Part shown: positions 6,004-13,548 of the stretch, in pieces
Layout: each line of letters begins with the position of its first letter
How positions within the stretch are numbered: the first letter of the stretch is position 1
DNA from: Candidatus Kuenenia stuttgartensis
GTDB taxonomy: Bacteria > Planctomycetota > Planctomycetia > Planctomycetales > Planctomycetaceae
Length of the DNA stretch: 32,120 nt
Assembly: GCA_945861865.1 (NCBI GenBank)
Contig: CAMAWN010000051.1
Span: 1 to 32,120 of the forward strand
Direction of reading: 5' to 3'
The notes under the pieces: generated by a model
The model's database searches: none
Seen by the model: only the letters and a program-made list of their open reading frames with translations
What the model was told of the DNA's origin: nothing
Program-made: the position numbers and the translations under genes

Positions 6004-7439
6004 GCGATCAACTCCTGCACGACTTTGCCATGCACGTCGGTCAGGCGGAAATCGCGGCCGGCGTAGCGGTAGGTGAAGCGTTCGTGGTCGAAGCCGAGGA
6101 GTTTCAGCAGCGTGGCGTGCAGGTCGTGGACGTGGACCGGGTGCTCGACCGCTTTGAAGCCGAATTCGTCGGTGGCTCCATGGACGTAGCCGCCGCGCAC
6201 GCCGCCGCCGGCCAGCCACATCGAGAAGCCGTGATGATTGTGGTCGCGGCCGTTGATCTTGCCGGCGTTCGAGCCGGTCTTCGGGAGTTCCACGGTCGGC
6301 GTGCGACCGAACTCACCGCCCCAGATGACCAGCGTCTCGTCGAGCAACCCGCTTTGCTTGAGGTCGGTCAGCAACGCGCCGATCGCTTGATCGCATTGTT
6401 TGGCGAGGCGGCGGTGATTGACTTCGATGTCGTCGTGGTTGTCCCACGGCTGGCCTTCGCCGTGCCAGACTTGGACGAATCGGACGCCGCGCTCGATCAA
6501 TCGCCGGGCAATCAAAATCTGCCGCGCCTGCGTGCCAGGGCCATAAGCTTCGAGGATGTGCTTCGGCTCGCGGCTGACGTCGAACGCCTCTTCGGCATCG
6601 CGCTGCATTCGGAATGACAGCTCGAACGATTGGATGCGAGCTTCGAGCTGCGCGTCGCCCGGCCGTTGCTGTTGATGCCGACGATTCAGCTCTTGCAGCA
6701 GGTCAAGCTGCCGCCGCTGCTGCTTCACGCTGAGATGCGGGTTGCGGATGTTCTCGATCAGCTTGTCGATCTCGGTCGATTTCGTGTCGATGTACGTCCC
6801 TTGATAGACCCCCGGCAAAAATCCCGCTTGCCAGTTCTGCGACTCCTGAATCGGATAGCCGCCGGGACACATGGCGATGAAGCCGGGCAAGTCCTGGTTC
6901 TCGCTGCCGAGCCCGTAGGTCATCCACGACCCAAAGCTGGGCCGAATCTGCCGAGGCTCGCCGCAGTTCATCAGCAACAGCGACGGCTCATGATTCGGCA
7001 CGTCGGCCTGCATCGAGCGGATCACGGCGATGTCGTCGATGTGCTGCGCCGTTTGTTCAAAGAGTTCGCTGACCTCGATGCCCGACTCGCCGTACTTCCG
7101 AAACCGAAACGGCGAACGAAACGCGGCTCCCGTCTTTCGCTCGGTCGGCAAATTGAACGGCAACTCCTGGCCATGGTACTTGTCGAGTGCCGGCTTTGGA
7201 TCGAACGTGTCGACGTGCGAAGGTCCTCCGTTCATGAACAAATGAATGACCCGCTTGGCCTTCGCCGGAAAGTGCGGATGCTTCGGCGCGAGCGGATTGA
7301 GCGTGCTTCCCGCCGCGTTCGCGACCGTTGGCTGCAAGAGCCCCGTCTGTTGCAGAACGCTCGCGAGGCCGATCGAACCAAAGCCGAGACCCGATCGAGA
7401 CAGTAACTCACGGCGTGAAATTGGAATTGCAGATTTCAT
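6000..7439 (-). CDS. Tat-exported DUF1501 (alkaline-phosphatase/sulfatase-fold) protein
   Basis: The product is 479 aa. The N-terminus MKSAIPISRRELLSRSG is a twin-arginine signal followed by a hydrophobic stretch and an Ala-x-Ala cleavage region (VANAAG, about residues 39-44). The mature part is a DUF1501 domain: 'KRVIHLFMNGGPSHVDTFDPKP' (~62-83), 'DIAVIRSM', 'RRLIERGVRFVQVWHGEGQPWDNHDD', 'LVIWGGEFGRTP' and 'GRDHNHHGFSMWLAGGGVRGG'. These Asp- and His-rich motifs resemble metal-binding positions of the sulfatase/alkaline phosphatase superfamily, but no activity has been shown for the family as far as I know. In planctomycetes DUF1501 genes usually follow DUF1549/DUF1553 cytochrome-like genes. 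Here the gene follows another DUF1501 gene by 6 bp. Confidence 0.92.
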   Translation of the reverse strand: MKSAIPISRRELLSRSGLGFGSIGLASVLQQTGLLQPTVANAAGSTLNPLAPKHPHFPAKAKRVIHLFMNGGPSHVDTFDPKPALDKYHGQELPFNLPTERKTGAAFRSPFRFRKYGESGIEVSELFEQTAQHIDDIAVIRSMQADVPNHEPSLLLMNCGEPRQIRPSFGSWMTYGLGSENQDLPGFIAMCPGGYPIQESQNWQAGFLPGVYQGTYIDTKSTEIDKLIENIRNPHLSVKQQRRQLDLLQELNRRHQQQRPGDAQLEARIQSFELSFRMQRDAEEAFDVSREPKHILEAYGPGTQARQILIARRLIERGVRFVQVWHGEGQPWDNHDDIEVNHRRLAKQCDQAIGALLTDLKQSGLLDETLVIWGGEFGRTPTVELPKTGSNAGKINGRDHNHHGFSMWLAGGGVRGGYVHGATDEFGFKAVEHPVHVHDLHATLLKLLGFDHERFTYRYAGRDFRLTDVHGKVVQELIA

Positions 7440-7445
7440 GGGGGA

Positions 7446-8828
7446 TTATCCAAACACGCCGTCGATTGGCTCACCGTCTGCCAGAGGAAATGGTCTGCCA
7501 TCGCGGTCGTGAATGTGGGTGTGCGGGTTGAGGCCGAGGCTGGAAAAGATCGTGGCGGCGAGGTCGCCGGGAGAGTGGGGGTTAGAGGCGGGGTACTCGC
7601 TGAGGCGGTCGCTTTCGCTGTAGACGAAACCCCGTTTGACGCCGGCTCCGGCGAGGACGATGGAGTAGCACTGCGGCCAGTGGTCGCGGCCGCCGGGGCC
7701 GATGTTGTTGACGACCGGGTTCGGGCGGCCAATGTGCGGCTTGCGACCGAACTCGCCGCACCACACGACCAGCGTGTCGGCCAGCAGACCGCGTTGGTCG
7801 AGGTCTTCGATGAACGCCGCGAAGCCTTGGTCTTCGGGCGGCATCAACGTCTTCTTCAAACGATTGAAGTTGTCGGTGTGCGTGTCCCAACCATCGCCGG
7901 GGTTCGAACCGCTGAAGACGGTGATGAACCTCACGCCCGCTTCGACCAACCGCCGCGCGGCCAGCAACGACTGCCCCGTCTTGTGCCGGCCGTACCAGTC
8001 GCGGACGTGATCCGGTTCTTGCGAGAGATCGAACGCACGCTTCATGCTGGGCGAAGTCAGCAGCGAGAACGCTCGATCGTGAAAGCTGCTCCACTGGCGG
8101 AATGCGGTGCGCTCGACGGCGCGTTCGGTGGCTTCGCTCTGACGGTCGATGAATTCCAGCAGCCGACGCCGATCGGCCAATTGTTCGCTGCTGACGGAGA
8201 GATCGAACTCGGTGAGCCGGAAGTCCGCGGCGCTCGGATCGCGAGCGATGACCAGCGGATCGAATGCACTGCCGAGGAACCCGCCCGTCTGACCGGGACA
8301 GCGGAAAATCTGATCGAAAGCGTAATGCGGCAACTGCACGGCATCCGGCACCGAGCCGGTCCCCGGCGCGAGCTTCGACAACACGGCTCCGTAATGCGGC
8401 CAGTCGTCTTGTGAGGCACCGACCTGCACCTGATCGCGCACCGAAGTTCGGCCGGTGATCGACAGATAGACGCCCGGATTGTGATTCGCCGTGCGATGAT
8501 TCATCGAACGGATCACCGAGAACCGGTCACACACGCGAGCGATCCGCGGCATGATCTCGCTGACTCGAAATCCCGGAGCCGAGGTTTCAATCGCTCCGAA
8601 CTCTCCACGCACTTCGTCGGGTGCTTTCGGCTTCGGATCGAACGACTCTAATTGCGACGGAGCGCCATAGTGCTGGTAGAAGACCACCGACTTCGCTCGC
8701 GCCCGATGCGTGGCGTGCTGTTCCGCAGCCAGCAACTGCGGCAACGAAAGCCCCAATATTCCGAGCCCGCCGATGCGCAGCACGTCTCGACGAGAGGTCA
8801 GACAGGATCGACGATTGGCGGTCGGCAT
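7446..8828 (-). CDS. Tat-exported DUF1501 protein (first of a tandem pair)
   Basis: The product is 460 aa. It starts MPTANRRSCLTSRRDVLRIG, a twin-arginine signal (SRRDVLRIGG) followed by a hydrophobic segment (GILGLSLPQLLAA). It carries the DUF1501 core motifs 'SVVFYQHYGAPSQLESFDPKP', 'FSVIRSMNHRTANHNPGVYL', 'RRLVEAGVRFITVFSG', 'GWDTHTDNF', 'LVVWCGEFGRKP' and 'GRDHWPQCYSIVLAGAGVKRG'. In the Trp/Gly-rich motifs it differs from the second copy (e.g. YQHYGAPS instead of FMNGGPS), so the two are diverged paralogues rather than a recent duplication. It heads the minus-strand cluster DUF1501-DUF1501-HEAT-DUF1080. The promoter should lie in 8829-9022, shared with the divergent gene. Function is unproven; an exported hydrolase-like role is inferred from the fold. 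Confidence 0.92.
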   Translation of the reverse strand: MPTANRRSCLTSRRDVLRIGGLGILGLSLPQLLAAEQHATHRARAKSVVFYQHYGAPSQLESFDPKPKAPDEVRGEFGAIETSAPGFRVSEIMPRIARVCDRFSVIRSMNHRTANHNPGVYLSITGRTSVRDQVQVGASQDDWPHYGAVLSKLAPGTGSVPDAVQLPHYAFDQIFRCPGQTGGFLGSAFDPLVIARDPSAADFRLTEFDLSVSSEQLADRRRLLEFIDRQSEATERAVERTAFRQWSSFHDRAFSLLTSPSMKRAFDLSQEPDHVRDWYGRHKTGQSLLAARRLVEAGVRFITVFSGSNPGDGWDTHTDNFNRLKKTLMPPEDQGFAAFIEDLDQRGLLADTLVVWCGEFGRKPHIGRPNPVVNNIGPGGRDHWPQCYSIVLAGAGVKRGFVYSESDRLSEYPASNPHSPGDLAATIFSSLGLNPHTHIHDRDGRPFPLADGEPIDGVFG

Positions 8829-8932
8829 CGAGATGTCTCGCAGTTTGGCTCAAATCACATCGCCGGAGATTCTGCCACGAGATCACACTCTTTGAAAAGG
8901 GGGGTGGTGCCCCGGTGCAAACTGCGTGGGAT

Positions 8933-8961
8933 TTGACTTCCGGTCGCACGGAGCGTAAGCC
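8933..8961 (+). promoter_or_regulatory. Possible promoter for the DUF3500-type gene
   Basis: TTGACT (8933-8938), a 17-base spacer, then TAAGCC (8956-8961), 61 bases before the ATG at 9023. The -35 box is good and the -10 box is poor. It lies in the 194-bp divergent region between the DUF1501 cluster and the DUF3500-type gene, where promoters for both must be. Confidence 0.22.
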
Positions 8962-9022
8962 GTATCGTCCACGGCTGCGTCAGCCCTGCCTCCAAACCTT
9001 CCTTTGCTCACGGAGACTTCTC

Positions 9023-10006
9023 ATGCAACGCTCATCTCAATCGTGCTCGGATTGCGAATCGTTTGATCGTCGTTCGTTTCTGAAGACCGCCGGCGCGGCG
9101 ACTCTGGCGGGTGTTGCGATGCCGATGCTCGTGGGACAGGCGGGACTGTTCGCCGCACCCACGGCCAAAAGTACCGCCGAGACCGCCGTCGGCCGCTTCT
9201 TCGCCGCGCTGTCTGCCGATCAAAAGAAAACGATCTGTTTCCCGTTCGAGCATGAACTGCGTCAGAAAATCAACGCGAACTGGCACATCACGAAGCCGAA
9301 GGTCGGCAGCGACTTCTTCAACAAGGACCAGCAAGTGGTCATCAGCGAAATTATCCGTGGCGTGACTTCGGAGGATGGCTACGAGCGGCTCAAGAAGCAG
9401 ATGGACGAAGACGCTGGTGGACTCGACGAATTCAGCGTGGCGATGTTTGGCGAACCGGGCGGCGCGTGCGAGTGGGAACTCACCGGCCGGCATCTCACGC
9501 TGCGAGCCGATGGCAACAGCGTCGACAAAGCCGCGTTCGGTGGTCCGATCATCTACGGGCACGGCGAAGAAACCCCGAAGGACAACATCTATCACTATCA
9601 GACCAAGCAAGTGAACGAGGTCTTCAAGGCGCTCGACGCCAATCAGGCCAAGATTGCTCTGGTCGAGAAGGCTCCCAGCGAAGCGGCTGTGACTTTGCAA
9701 GGTGACAAAGGCGCGTTCCCCGGTATCGGCGTCGGACAGCTCAGCGCGGATCAGAAGCAACTCGTCACGAAGACGATCCAAATGCTGCTGTCTCCGTATC
9801 GCCGGGAAGATGTGGACGAAGTCATGGAGATCGTGAAAGCCTCTGGTGGCCTCGACAAGCTGCACATGGCGTTCTACCAGCAAGGCGATTTAGGGAACGA
9901 CAAAGTCTGGGACATCTGGCGCGTTGAAGGCCCGTCGTTCGTGTGGCACTTCCGCGGCGCACCGCACGTTCACGCCTACATCAACATCGGCATGGCGAAG
10001 AGTTGA
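9023..10006 (+). CDS. Tat-exported DUF3500-like protein
   Basis: The product is 327 aa from ATG 9023, chosen because it follows a ribosome site (CGGAGA) and starts a clear twin-arginine signal: '[21 protein letters not shown]' near residues 15-35, with cleavage probably at GLFAAP. The frame is open upstream, but that part is not coding-like. The mature protein begins '[20 protein letters not shown]' and contains '[19 protein letters not shown]', '[12 protein letters not shown]' and the C-terminal '[19 protein letters not shown]', followed by VHAYINI. This is the layout of DUF3500 proteins, a family of unknown function common in planctomycetes. It stands alone, divergent from the DUF1501 cluster, and ends 31 bp before a terminator-like hairpin. 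The family assignment rests on motif layout and is likely but unconfirmed. Confidence 0.8.
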   Translation: MQRSSQSCSDCESFDRRSFLKTAGAATLAGVAMPMLVGQAGLFAAPTAKSTAETAVGRFFAALSADQKKTICFPFEHELRQKINANWHITKPKVGSDFFNKDQQVVISEIIRGVTSEDGYERLKKQMDEDAGGLDEFSVAMFGEPGGACEWELTGRHLTLRADGNSVDKAAFGGPIIYGHGEETPKDNIYHYQTKQVNEVFKALDANQAKIALVEKAPSEAAVTLQGDKGAFPGIGVGQLSADQKQLVTKTIQMLLSPYRREDVDEVMEIVKASGGLDKLHMAFYQQGDLGNDKVWDIWRVEGPSFVWHFRGAPHVHAYINIGMAKS

Positions 10007-10036
10007 TGATCCCGGCTCGAACTCGGACAATGAATC

Positions 10037-10061
10037 GCCCGGCTTCTCAAAGAAGCCGGGC
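10037..10061 (+). terminator. Rho-independent-type terminator after the DUF3500-like gene
   Basis: GCCCGGCTTCT and AGAAGCCGGGC form a perfect 11-bp stem with a CAA loop, followed by ATTTGTTT. It is 31 bp after the stop codon. Confidence 0.75.
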
Positions 10062-10078
10062 ATTTGTTTGCGCTTCAA

Positions 10079-10109
10079 AGTCGACGAGCCAGTCCGTGGC
10101 TCGTCGACT
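10079..10109. repeat. Perfect 12-bp palindrome with 7-base loop
   Basis: AGTCGACGAGCC pairs with GGCTCGTCGACT around AGTCCGT. It sits 18 bp after the terminator and 103 bp before hslV. It has no T tract, so it looks more like a dispersed intergenic palindrome or a protein-binding site than a second terminator. Confidence 0.6.
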
Positions 10110-10211
10110 GTTCGGCTTCGCCGCACTTTTCTTTTCAGAAGCCGCGTTTGCGAAAGCGAACGACTCGCTCTAACTTGCGAGACGGAATCGGCAAACAAAA
10201 AGGGAACTTCG

Positions 10212-10766
10212 ATGAGCAAACGGGCAGAATGGCATTCGACCACGATCCTTTGCGTGCGGCACAACGGCCAATGCGCGATGGGGGGCGACGGGCAAGTGAC
10301 GCACGGCACGACGATTCTCAAGGCCGACACGAAAAAGATTCGCTGGCTGTTGGAGAAAAAGGTACTCGTCGGTTTCGCCGGCTCGACGGCCGATGCGTTC
10401 GCACTGATGGAGCGGTTCGAGGCCAAGCTCAAGGACTACCCGAACAACGTGCCGCGTGCGGCGACGGAGTTGGCTCGCGATTGGCGCACCGACCGGATGC
10501 TGCGGCGGCTGGAGGCGATGCTGATCGTCGCCAACGACGAACATTCGCTGCTGATCACCGGAGTCGGCGACGTCATCCAACCGACCGACGGAGTGCTCGG
10601 CATCGGCAGCGGATCCCCGTATGCCATCGCGGCGGCGCGAGCACTGGCTCGGAACTCGAAACTCTCTGCCGGCGAGATCGTCACGGAAGCCATGCGGATC
10701 GCGGCCGAACTCGACATCTACACGAACGAAAACTTGACACTCGAAGAATTCCCTTGCAAACGCTGA
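10212..10766 (+). CDS. hslV: ATP-dependent protease peptidase subunit HslV
   Basis: The product is 184 aa from ATG 10212, behind the ribosome site AAAGGGAAC. It is the proteasome-like N-terminal nucleophile peptidase of the HslVU protease, which degrades unfolded and regulatory proteins in the cytoplasm. Recognisable stretches are '[21 protein letters not shown]', '[21 protein letters not shown]', '[22 protein letters not shown]', '[16 protein letters not shown]' and '[13 protein letters not shown]'. The catalytic Thr must be exposed at the N-terminus of the mature protein. It is Thr10 or Thr11 here, so a short propeptide (MSKRAEWHS) has to be removed; E. coli HslV has only the initiator Met. 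hslU follows after 84 bp containing a large inverted repeat. Confidence 0.96.
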   Translation: MSKRAEWHSTTILCVRHNGQCAMGGDGQVTHGTTILKADTKKIRWLLEKKVLVGFAGSTADAFALMERFEAKLKDYPNNVPRAATELARDWRTDRMLRRLEAMLIVANDEHSLLITGVGDVIQPTDGVLGIGSGSPYAIAAARALARNSKLSAGEIVTEAMRIAAELDIYTNENLTLEEFPCKR

Positions 10767-10767
10767 C

Positions 10768-10828
10768 GTGGGGCAGGTTTTCATCCTGCCCGCCCTTCAA
10801 TTCCTGGTAGGTTGAAAACCTGCCCCAC
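10768..10828. repeat. Long inverted repeat between hslV and hslU
   Basis: GTGGGGCAGGTTTTCA (10768-10783) is the exact reverse complement of TGAAAACCTGCCCCAC (10813-10828), with a 29-base loop. It begins 1 bp after the hslV stop codon and ends 22 bp before the hslU start. The hairpin could stabilise or attenuate the hslVU transcript. It also resembles a small dispersed palindromic element inserted into the operon. Confidence 0.8.
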
Positions 10829-10850
10829 GAGACAACCTGGAGTCACCCCC

Positions 10851-12281
10851 GTGCGAGCACTCACACCGCGCGAGATCGTTGCGGAACTCGATAAATACAT
10901 CATCGGTCAGGATCCGGCGAAGCGAGCCGTCGCCATCGCGCTGCGAAATCGGTGGCGCTGGCAACAGCTTCCTGAAGATGTCCGCCGCGACATCACGCCG
11001 AAGAACATCATCATGATCGGACCGACCGGCGTTGGAAAAACCGAGATCTCGCGCCGACTCGCCAAGCTATCCGATGCCCCGTTCATCAAAATCGAAGCGA
11101 CGAAGTACACCGAAGTCGGCTACTACGGCCGCGATGTCGAAAGCATGGTCCGCGATCTCGTCGAGGCGGCCATCGCGATGGTCCGCGAGAAGAAACGGAG
11201 CACCGTCCAAGAAGAAGCCCAACGCCGGGTCGAAGAGCGGTTGCTCGATCTGCTCATTCCCGCACCCACATCCTCGCGAAAAAAGAACGCGCCGAAGATG
11301 GAGCCACTCGAACTCCTCATCAAGGCCGCGACGGGAGAACGCGCAAGCAATGACGGCGACGACCTGACCGAGGCTGAACAGGAACGTGCCGCCGACCGCA
11401 GCAGTCGCACTCGCGAACGCTTCCGCGAGAAATTGCGAGCGGGTGAACTCGAAGACAAAGAAGTCGAACTGCGGATCGAGTCACGCCTGATGCCAGTCCA
11501 CGTCATGTCGAACATCGGCGGCATGGAGCAGATGGAAATGGACCTGCAAAACCTGTTCGAAAAGATCGGGCCGAAGCAGACGTCGCACCGCTCCGGACCG
11601 GTTCGCAAAGCTCGCGAGATTCTGCTCGAACAGGAACTCGAATCGCTGATGGACAAGGACGCGATCAACGAGGAAGCCGTGAAGCTGGCCGAAACGCACG
11701 GTGTCATCTTCATCGACGAACTCGACAAGATTTGCGGCGGTGAAGAATCGCGCGGCCCGGATGTCAGCCGCCAGGGCGTGCAACGCGACCTGCTGCCGAT
11801 CATCGAGGGGACGACGGTGCAAACCAAATACGGCTATGTGAAGACCGACCAAGTACTGTTCATCGCGGCCGGAGCGTTTCACCGCTCGCGACCTTCCGAT
11901 CTCATGCCCGAGCTGCAAGGCCGCTTTCCGATCCGCGTGGAACTGCTGCCGCTCACCCGCGACGATTTCGTCCGCATTCTCACCGAGCCGAAGACCTCGT
12001 TAACTCGGCAATATCAAGACCTGTTGGGAGCTGACAGCGTCAAACTCAAGTTCACGAAAGACGGCATCGATGCGATCGCCGACATCGCTCATCAAGTCAA
12101 TCAGACGACTCAGAACATCGGAGCACGCCGGCTGCACACGATCCTTGAACGCCTGCTGGAAGACATCAGCTTTGAAGCTCCCGACGTGAAGAAAAAATCG
12201 CTGGCCATCGATGGCGATTACGTCCGCAAGAAGCTGCAAGACATCATGCAGAACGAAGATCTGAGCAAGTTCATTCTCTGA
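10851..12281 (+). CDS. hslU: ATP-dependent protease ATPase subunit HslU
   Basis: The product is 476 aa from GTG 10851, chosen because of the ribosome site CTGGAGTC upstream and because HslU proteins start just before 'LTPREIVAELDKYIIGQD'. It is the AAA+ unfoldase that threads substrates into HslV. Visible are Walker A GPTGVGKT (57-64), the pore-loop position GYYG (90-93; GYVG in E. coli), a variable intermediate domain (~110-240), Walker B IFIDELD (286-292), the arginine-containing 'GARRLHTILERLLEDISFEAP' of the C-domain, and the C-terminal tail EDLSKFIL that docks into HslV. All parts are intact. It is co-oriented with hslV and presumably co-transcribed. No classical terminator follows. Confidence 0.97.
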   Translation: MRALTPREIVAELDKYIIGQDPAKRAVAIALRNRWRWQQLPEDVRRDITPKNIIMIGPTGVGKTEISRRLAKLSDAPFIKIEATKYTEVGYYGRDVESMVRDLVEAAIAMVREKKRSTVQEEAQRRVEERLLDLLIPAPTSSRKKNAPKMEPLELLIKAATGERASNDGDDLTEAEQERAADRSSRTRERFREKLRAGELEDKEVELRIESRLMPVHVMSNIGGMEQMEMDLQNLFEKIGPKQTSHRSGPVRKAREILLEQELESLMDKDAINEEAVKLAETHGVIFIDELDKICGGEESRGPDVSRQGVQRDLLPIIEGTTVQTKYGYVKTDQVLFIAAGAFHRSRPSDLMPELQGRFPIRVELLPLTRDDFVRILTEPKTSLTRQYQDLLGADSVKLKFTKDGIDAIADIAHQVNQTTQNIGARRLHTILERLLEDISFEAPDVKKKSLAIDGDYVRKKLQDIMQNEDLSKFIL

Positions 12282-12596
12282 TTTCATTGGACTCGGAACA
12301 GTCGTGATGAGCAGCATCGCCACTCAGACCCGATGCCTCGAACACCAGTTGCCGGAGGATCAGCCCAGCTCGCATGGATTGATCTGCCGCGAGTGCCAAA
12401 CGCGATTGCGAGACGATCCACCGCAAGGATCGTGTCGCGGTTTTTGGGAAAGCCAACCAGTTCTCAACGACGGCGAACCATGCGCCGTCTTCGCTCTGGT
12501 CTGGGACAACTTTCAGATTCGATCGTTGCACCCTCCGAAAGAGGAGTTCTCGCCGGCAGAGTTGGAAAGTCCCCTCTCCCGGAGGGAGAGAGGACT
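12282..12596. other. Intergenic region between convergent hslU and the DUF1445 gene
   Basis: There is no convincing gene here. Both strands have open frames (plus 12304-12600, and a minus frame continuous with shadow sequence), but neither has a good ribosome site or recognisable domain. It contains a 7-bp palindrome GACGGCG/CGCCGTC near 12469 and the hairpin at 12569-12595. Confidence 0.5.
12569..12595. terminator. Hairpin at the end of the DUF1445 gene, possibly a bidirectional terminator
   Basis: GTCC-C-CTCTCCC and GGGAGAG-A-GGAC pair (11 pairs with one C/A mismatch) around a GGA loop. It starts one base after the DUF1445 stop codon. There is no long T tract on either side, so termination activity is uncertain. 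Confidence 0.4.
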
Positions 12597-13391
12597 TTAG
12601 CCGACCGCCAACTCTTCGTCGCGCATGTCGGTCACGAACATGCAGCCGGGGCTGTGCGTGATCACCAGCGGCGGCTTCGCGGCCATGATCGCCGCTTGAG
12701 GCGTCACGCCGCAGGCCCAGAACACCGGCACTTCGCCGGCGTGGATCGGCACCGAATCGCCGAAGTCCGGTTTTGAAATGTCCGCGATGCCGATCGCCGA
12801 CGGATCGCCAATGTGAACCGGAGCGCCATGCACCGCCGGGTAACGCGACGTGATCTGCACGGCTCGCACGGCATCGCTCGGAGTCAGCGGGCGCATCGAG
12901 ACAACGAGCGGCCCATGAAACACTCCGGCGGATCGGCATGCGATGTTCGTCCGAAACATCGGCACGTTGACTCCGAGTTCAATGTGCCGCACCGGCAATC
13001 CCGCCCGCAGCATCGCGGCCTCGAACGTGAACGAGCAGCCGATGACGAAACTCACGAAGTCGTCCTGCCAGTACTGAGCAATGTCGGTCGGTTCATCAAC
13101 GAGTTCGCCATTCTGCCAAACTCGGTAGCGTGGCAGATCGGTCCGCAAGTCAGCATCCGGCGCGACGTGATGCGGCACCGAATCACCAGGCTCGGTGACA
13201 TCGAGCAACGGACACGGCTTCGGGTTTCGCTGGCAGAACAACAAGAAATCGAATGCCAACGCCTTTGGCAGCACGACCAGATTCGCCTGCGCGAATCCAT
13301 CAGCGAGTCCACAGGTCGGCTTCGTCCAAGAGCCAGCCCGACAAGCGGAGCGAACGGCCATGCCGGTCAGAAGTTGAATTGGATTGGTCAT
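12597..13391 (-). CDS. DUF1445 / UPF0317 putative hydro-lyase
   Basis: The product is 264 aa from ATG 13391; a second in-frame ATG lies 11 codons later. It matches the UPF0317/YcsI-type family throughout: '[20 protein letters not shown]', '[20 protein letters not shown]', 'TEPGDSVP', '[20 protein letters not shown]', '[11 protein letters not shown]', 'LVVSMRPL', '[12 protein letters not shown]', '[17 protein letters not shown]' and '[12 protein letters not shown]'. Length and motif order are those of the full family. Family members have been linked to D-glutamate cyclase or hydro-lyase activity, so the reaction here is inferred. The first codons fall inside a short repeat shared with the divergent MOSC gene, so the true start may be the downstream ATG ([10 protein letters not shown]). 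The gene converges with hslU. Confidence 0.9.
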   Translation of the reverse strand: MTNPIQLLTGMAVRSACRAGSWTKPTCGLADGFAQANLVVLPKALAFDFLLFCQRNPKPCPLLDVTEPGDSVPHHVAPDADLRTDLPRYRVWQNGELVDEPTDIAQYWQDDFVSFVIGCSFTFEAAMLRAGLPVRHIELGVNVPMFRTNIACRSAGVFHGPLVVSMRPLTPSDAVRAVQITSRYPAVHGAPVHIGDPSAIGIADISKPDFGDSVPIHAGEVPVFWACGVTPQAAIMAAKPPLVITHSPGCMFVTDMRDEELAVG

Positions 13392-13412
13392 TGGCGATTG
13401 GCTGTTGGTGAT
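13383..13412 (-). repeat. Short dispersed repeat, copy 1, covering the DUF1445 start
   Basis: On the minus strand it reads CACCAACAGCCAATCGCCA followed by ATGACCAATC. The units CCAATCG and CCAATGA recur in the second copy at 13519-13548 in the opposite orientation. The ATG of the DUF1445 gene is within this repeat. Confidence 0.6.
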
Positions 13413-13418
13413 TTGAAA

Positions 13419-13439
13419 TTTGAGATCGAAGATCTCAAA
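13419..13439. repeat. Perfect 9-bp palindrome with GAA loop
   Basis: TTTGAGATC and GATCTCAAA flank GAA. It is in the middle of the 145-bp divergent region between the DUF1445 and MOSC genes, a sensible place for an operator. It could also be part of a repeat element. Confidence 0.5.
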
Positions 13440-13518
13440 GTCCGTTGTCGCTCGAAGGGGCAACGTCCCCGGGGAACTCTGTCGCACAGACGATTCCGGG
13501 CGAGTTCTACCTTCAACG

Positions 13519-13548
13519 ATCAATCGCCAATAGCCAATGACCAACAAC
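13519..13548 (+). repeat. Short dispersed repeat, copy 2, covering the MOSC start
   Basis: It reads ATCAATCGCCAATAGCCA followed by ATGACCAACAAC. It shares the core GCCAATGACCAA with copy 1, in inverted orientation, and supplies the annotated ATG of the MOSC gene at 13537. Confidence 0.6.

Noticed and set aside
5787..6617. Plus-strand frame of 276 codons over the DUF1501/HEAT genes
   Set aside because: No recognisable domain; the opposite strand encodes conserved DUF1501 motifs.
7509..8414. 301-codon plus-strand frame opposite the first DUF1501 gene
   Set aside because: Antisense shadow; Val/Arg/Glu-rich without domain or ribosome site.
8621..9022. Upstream extension of the DUF3500-like frame
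   Set aside because: It lies over the start of the divergent DUF1501 gene. The Tat signal and ribosome site fix the start at 9023.
9924..10211. Upstream extension of the hslV frame
   Set aside because: It reads through the DUF3500-like gene end, the terminator and the palindrome; HslV must begin close to its catalytic Thr.
12304..12600. Possible 98-aa protein downstream of hslU
   Set aside because: No good ribosome site, no recognisable motif, and it ends inside the DUF1445 hairpin and stop. An equally long frame exists on the other strand. Left as intergenic.
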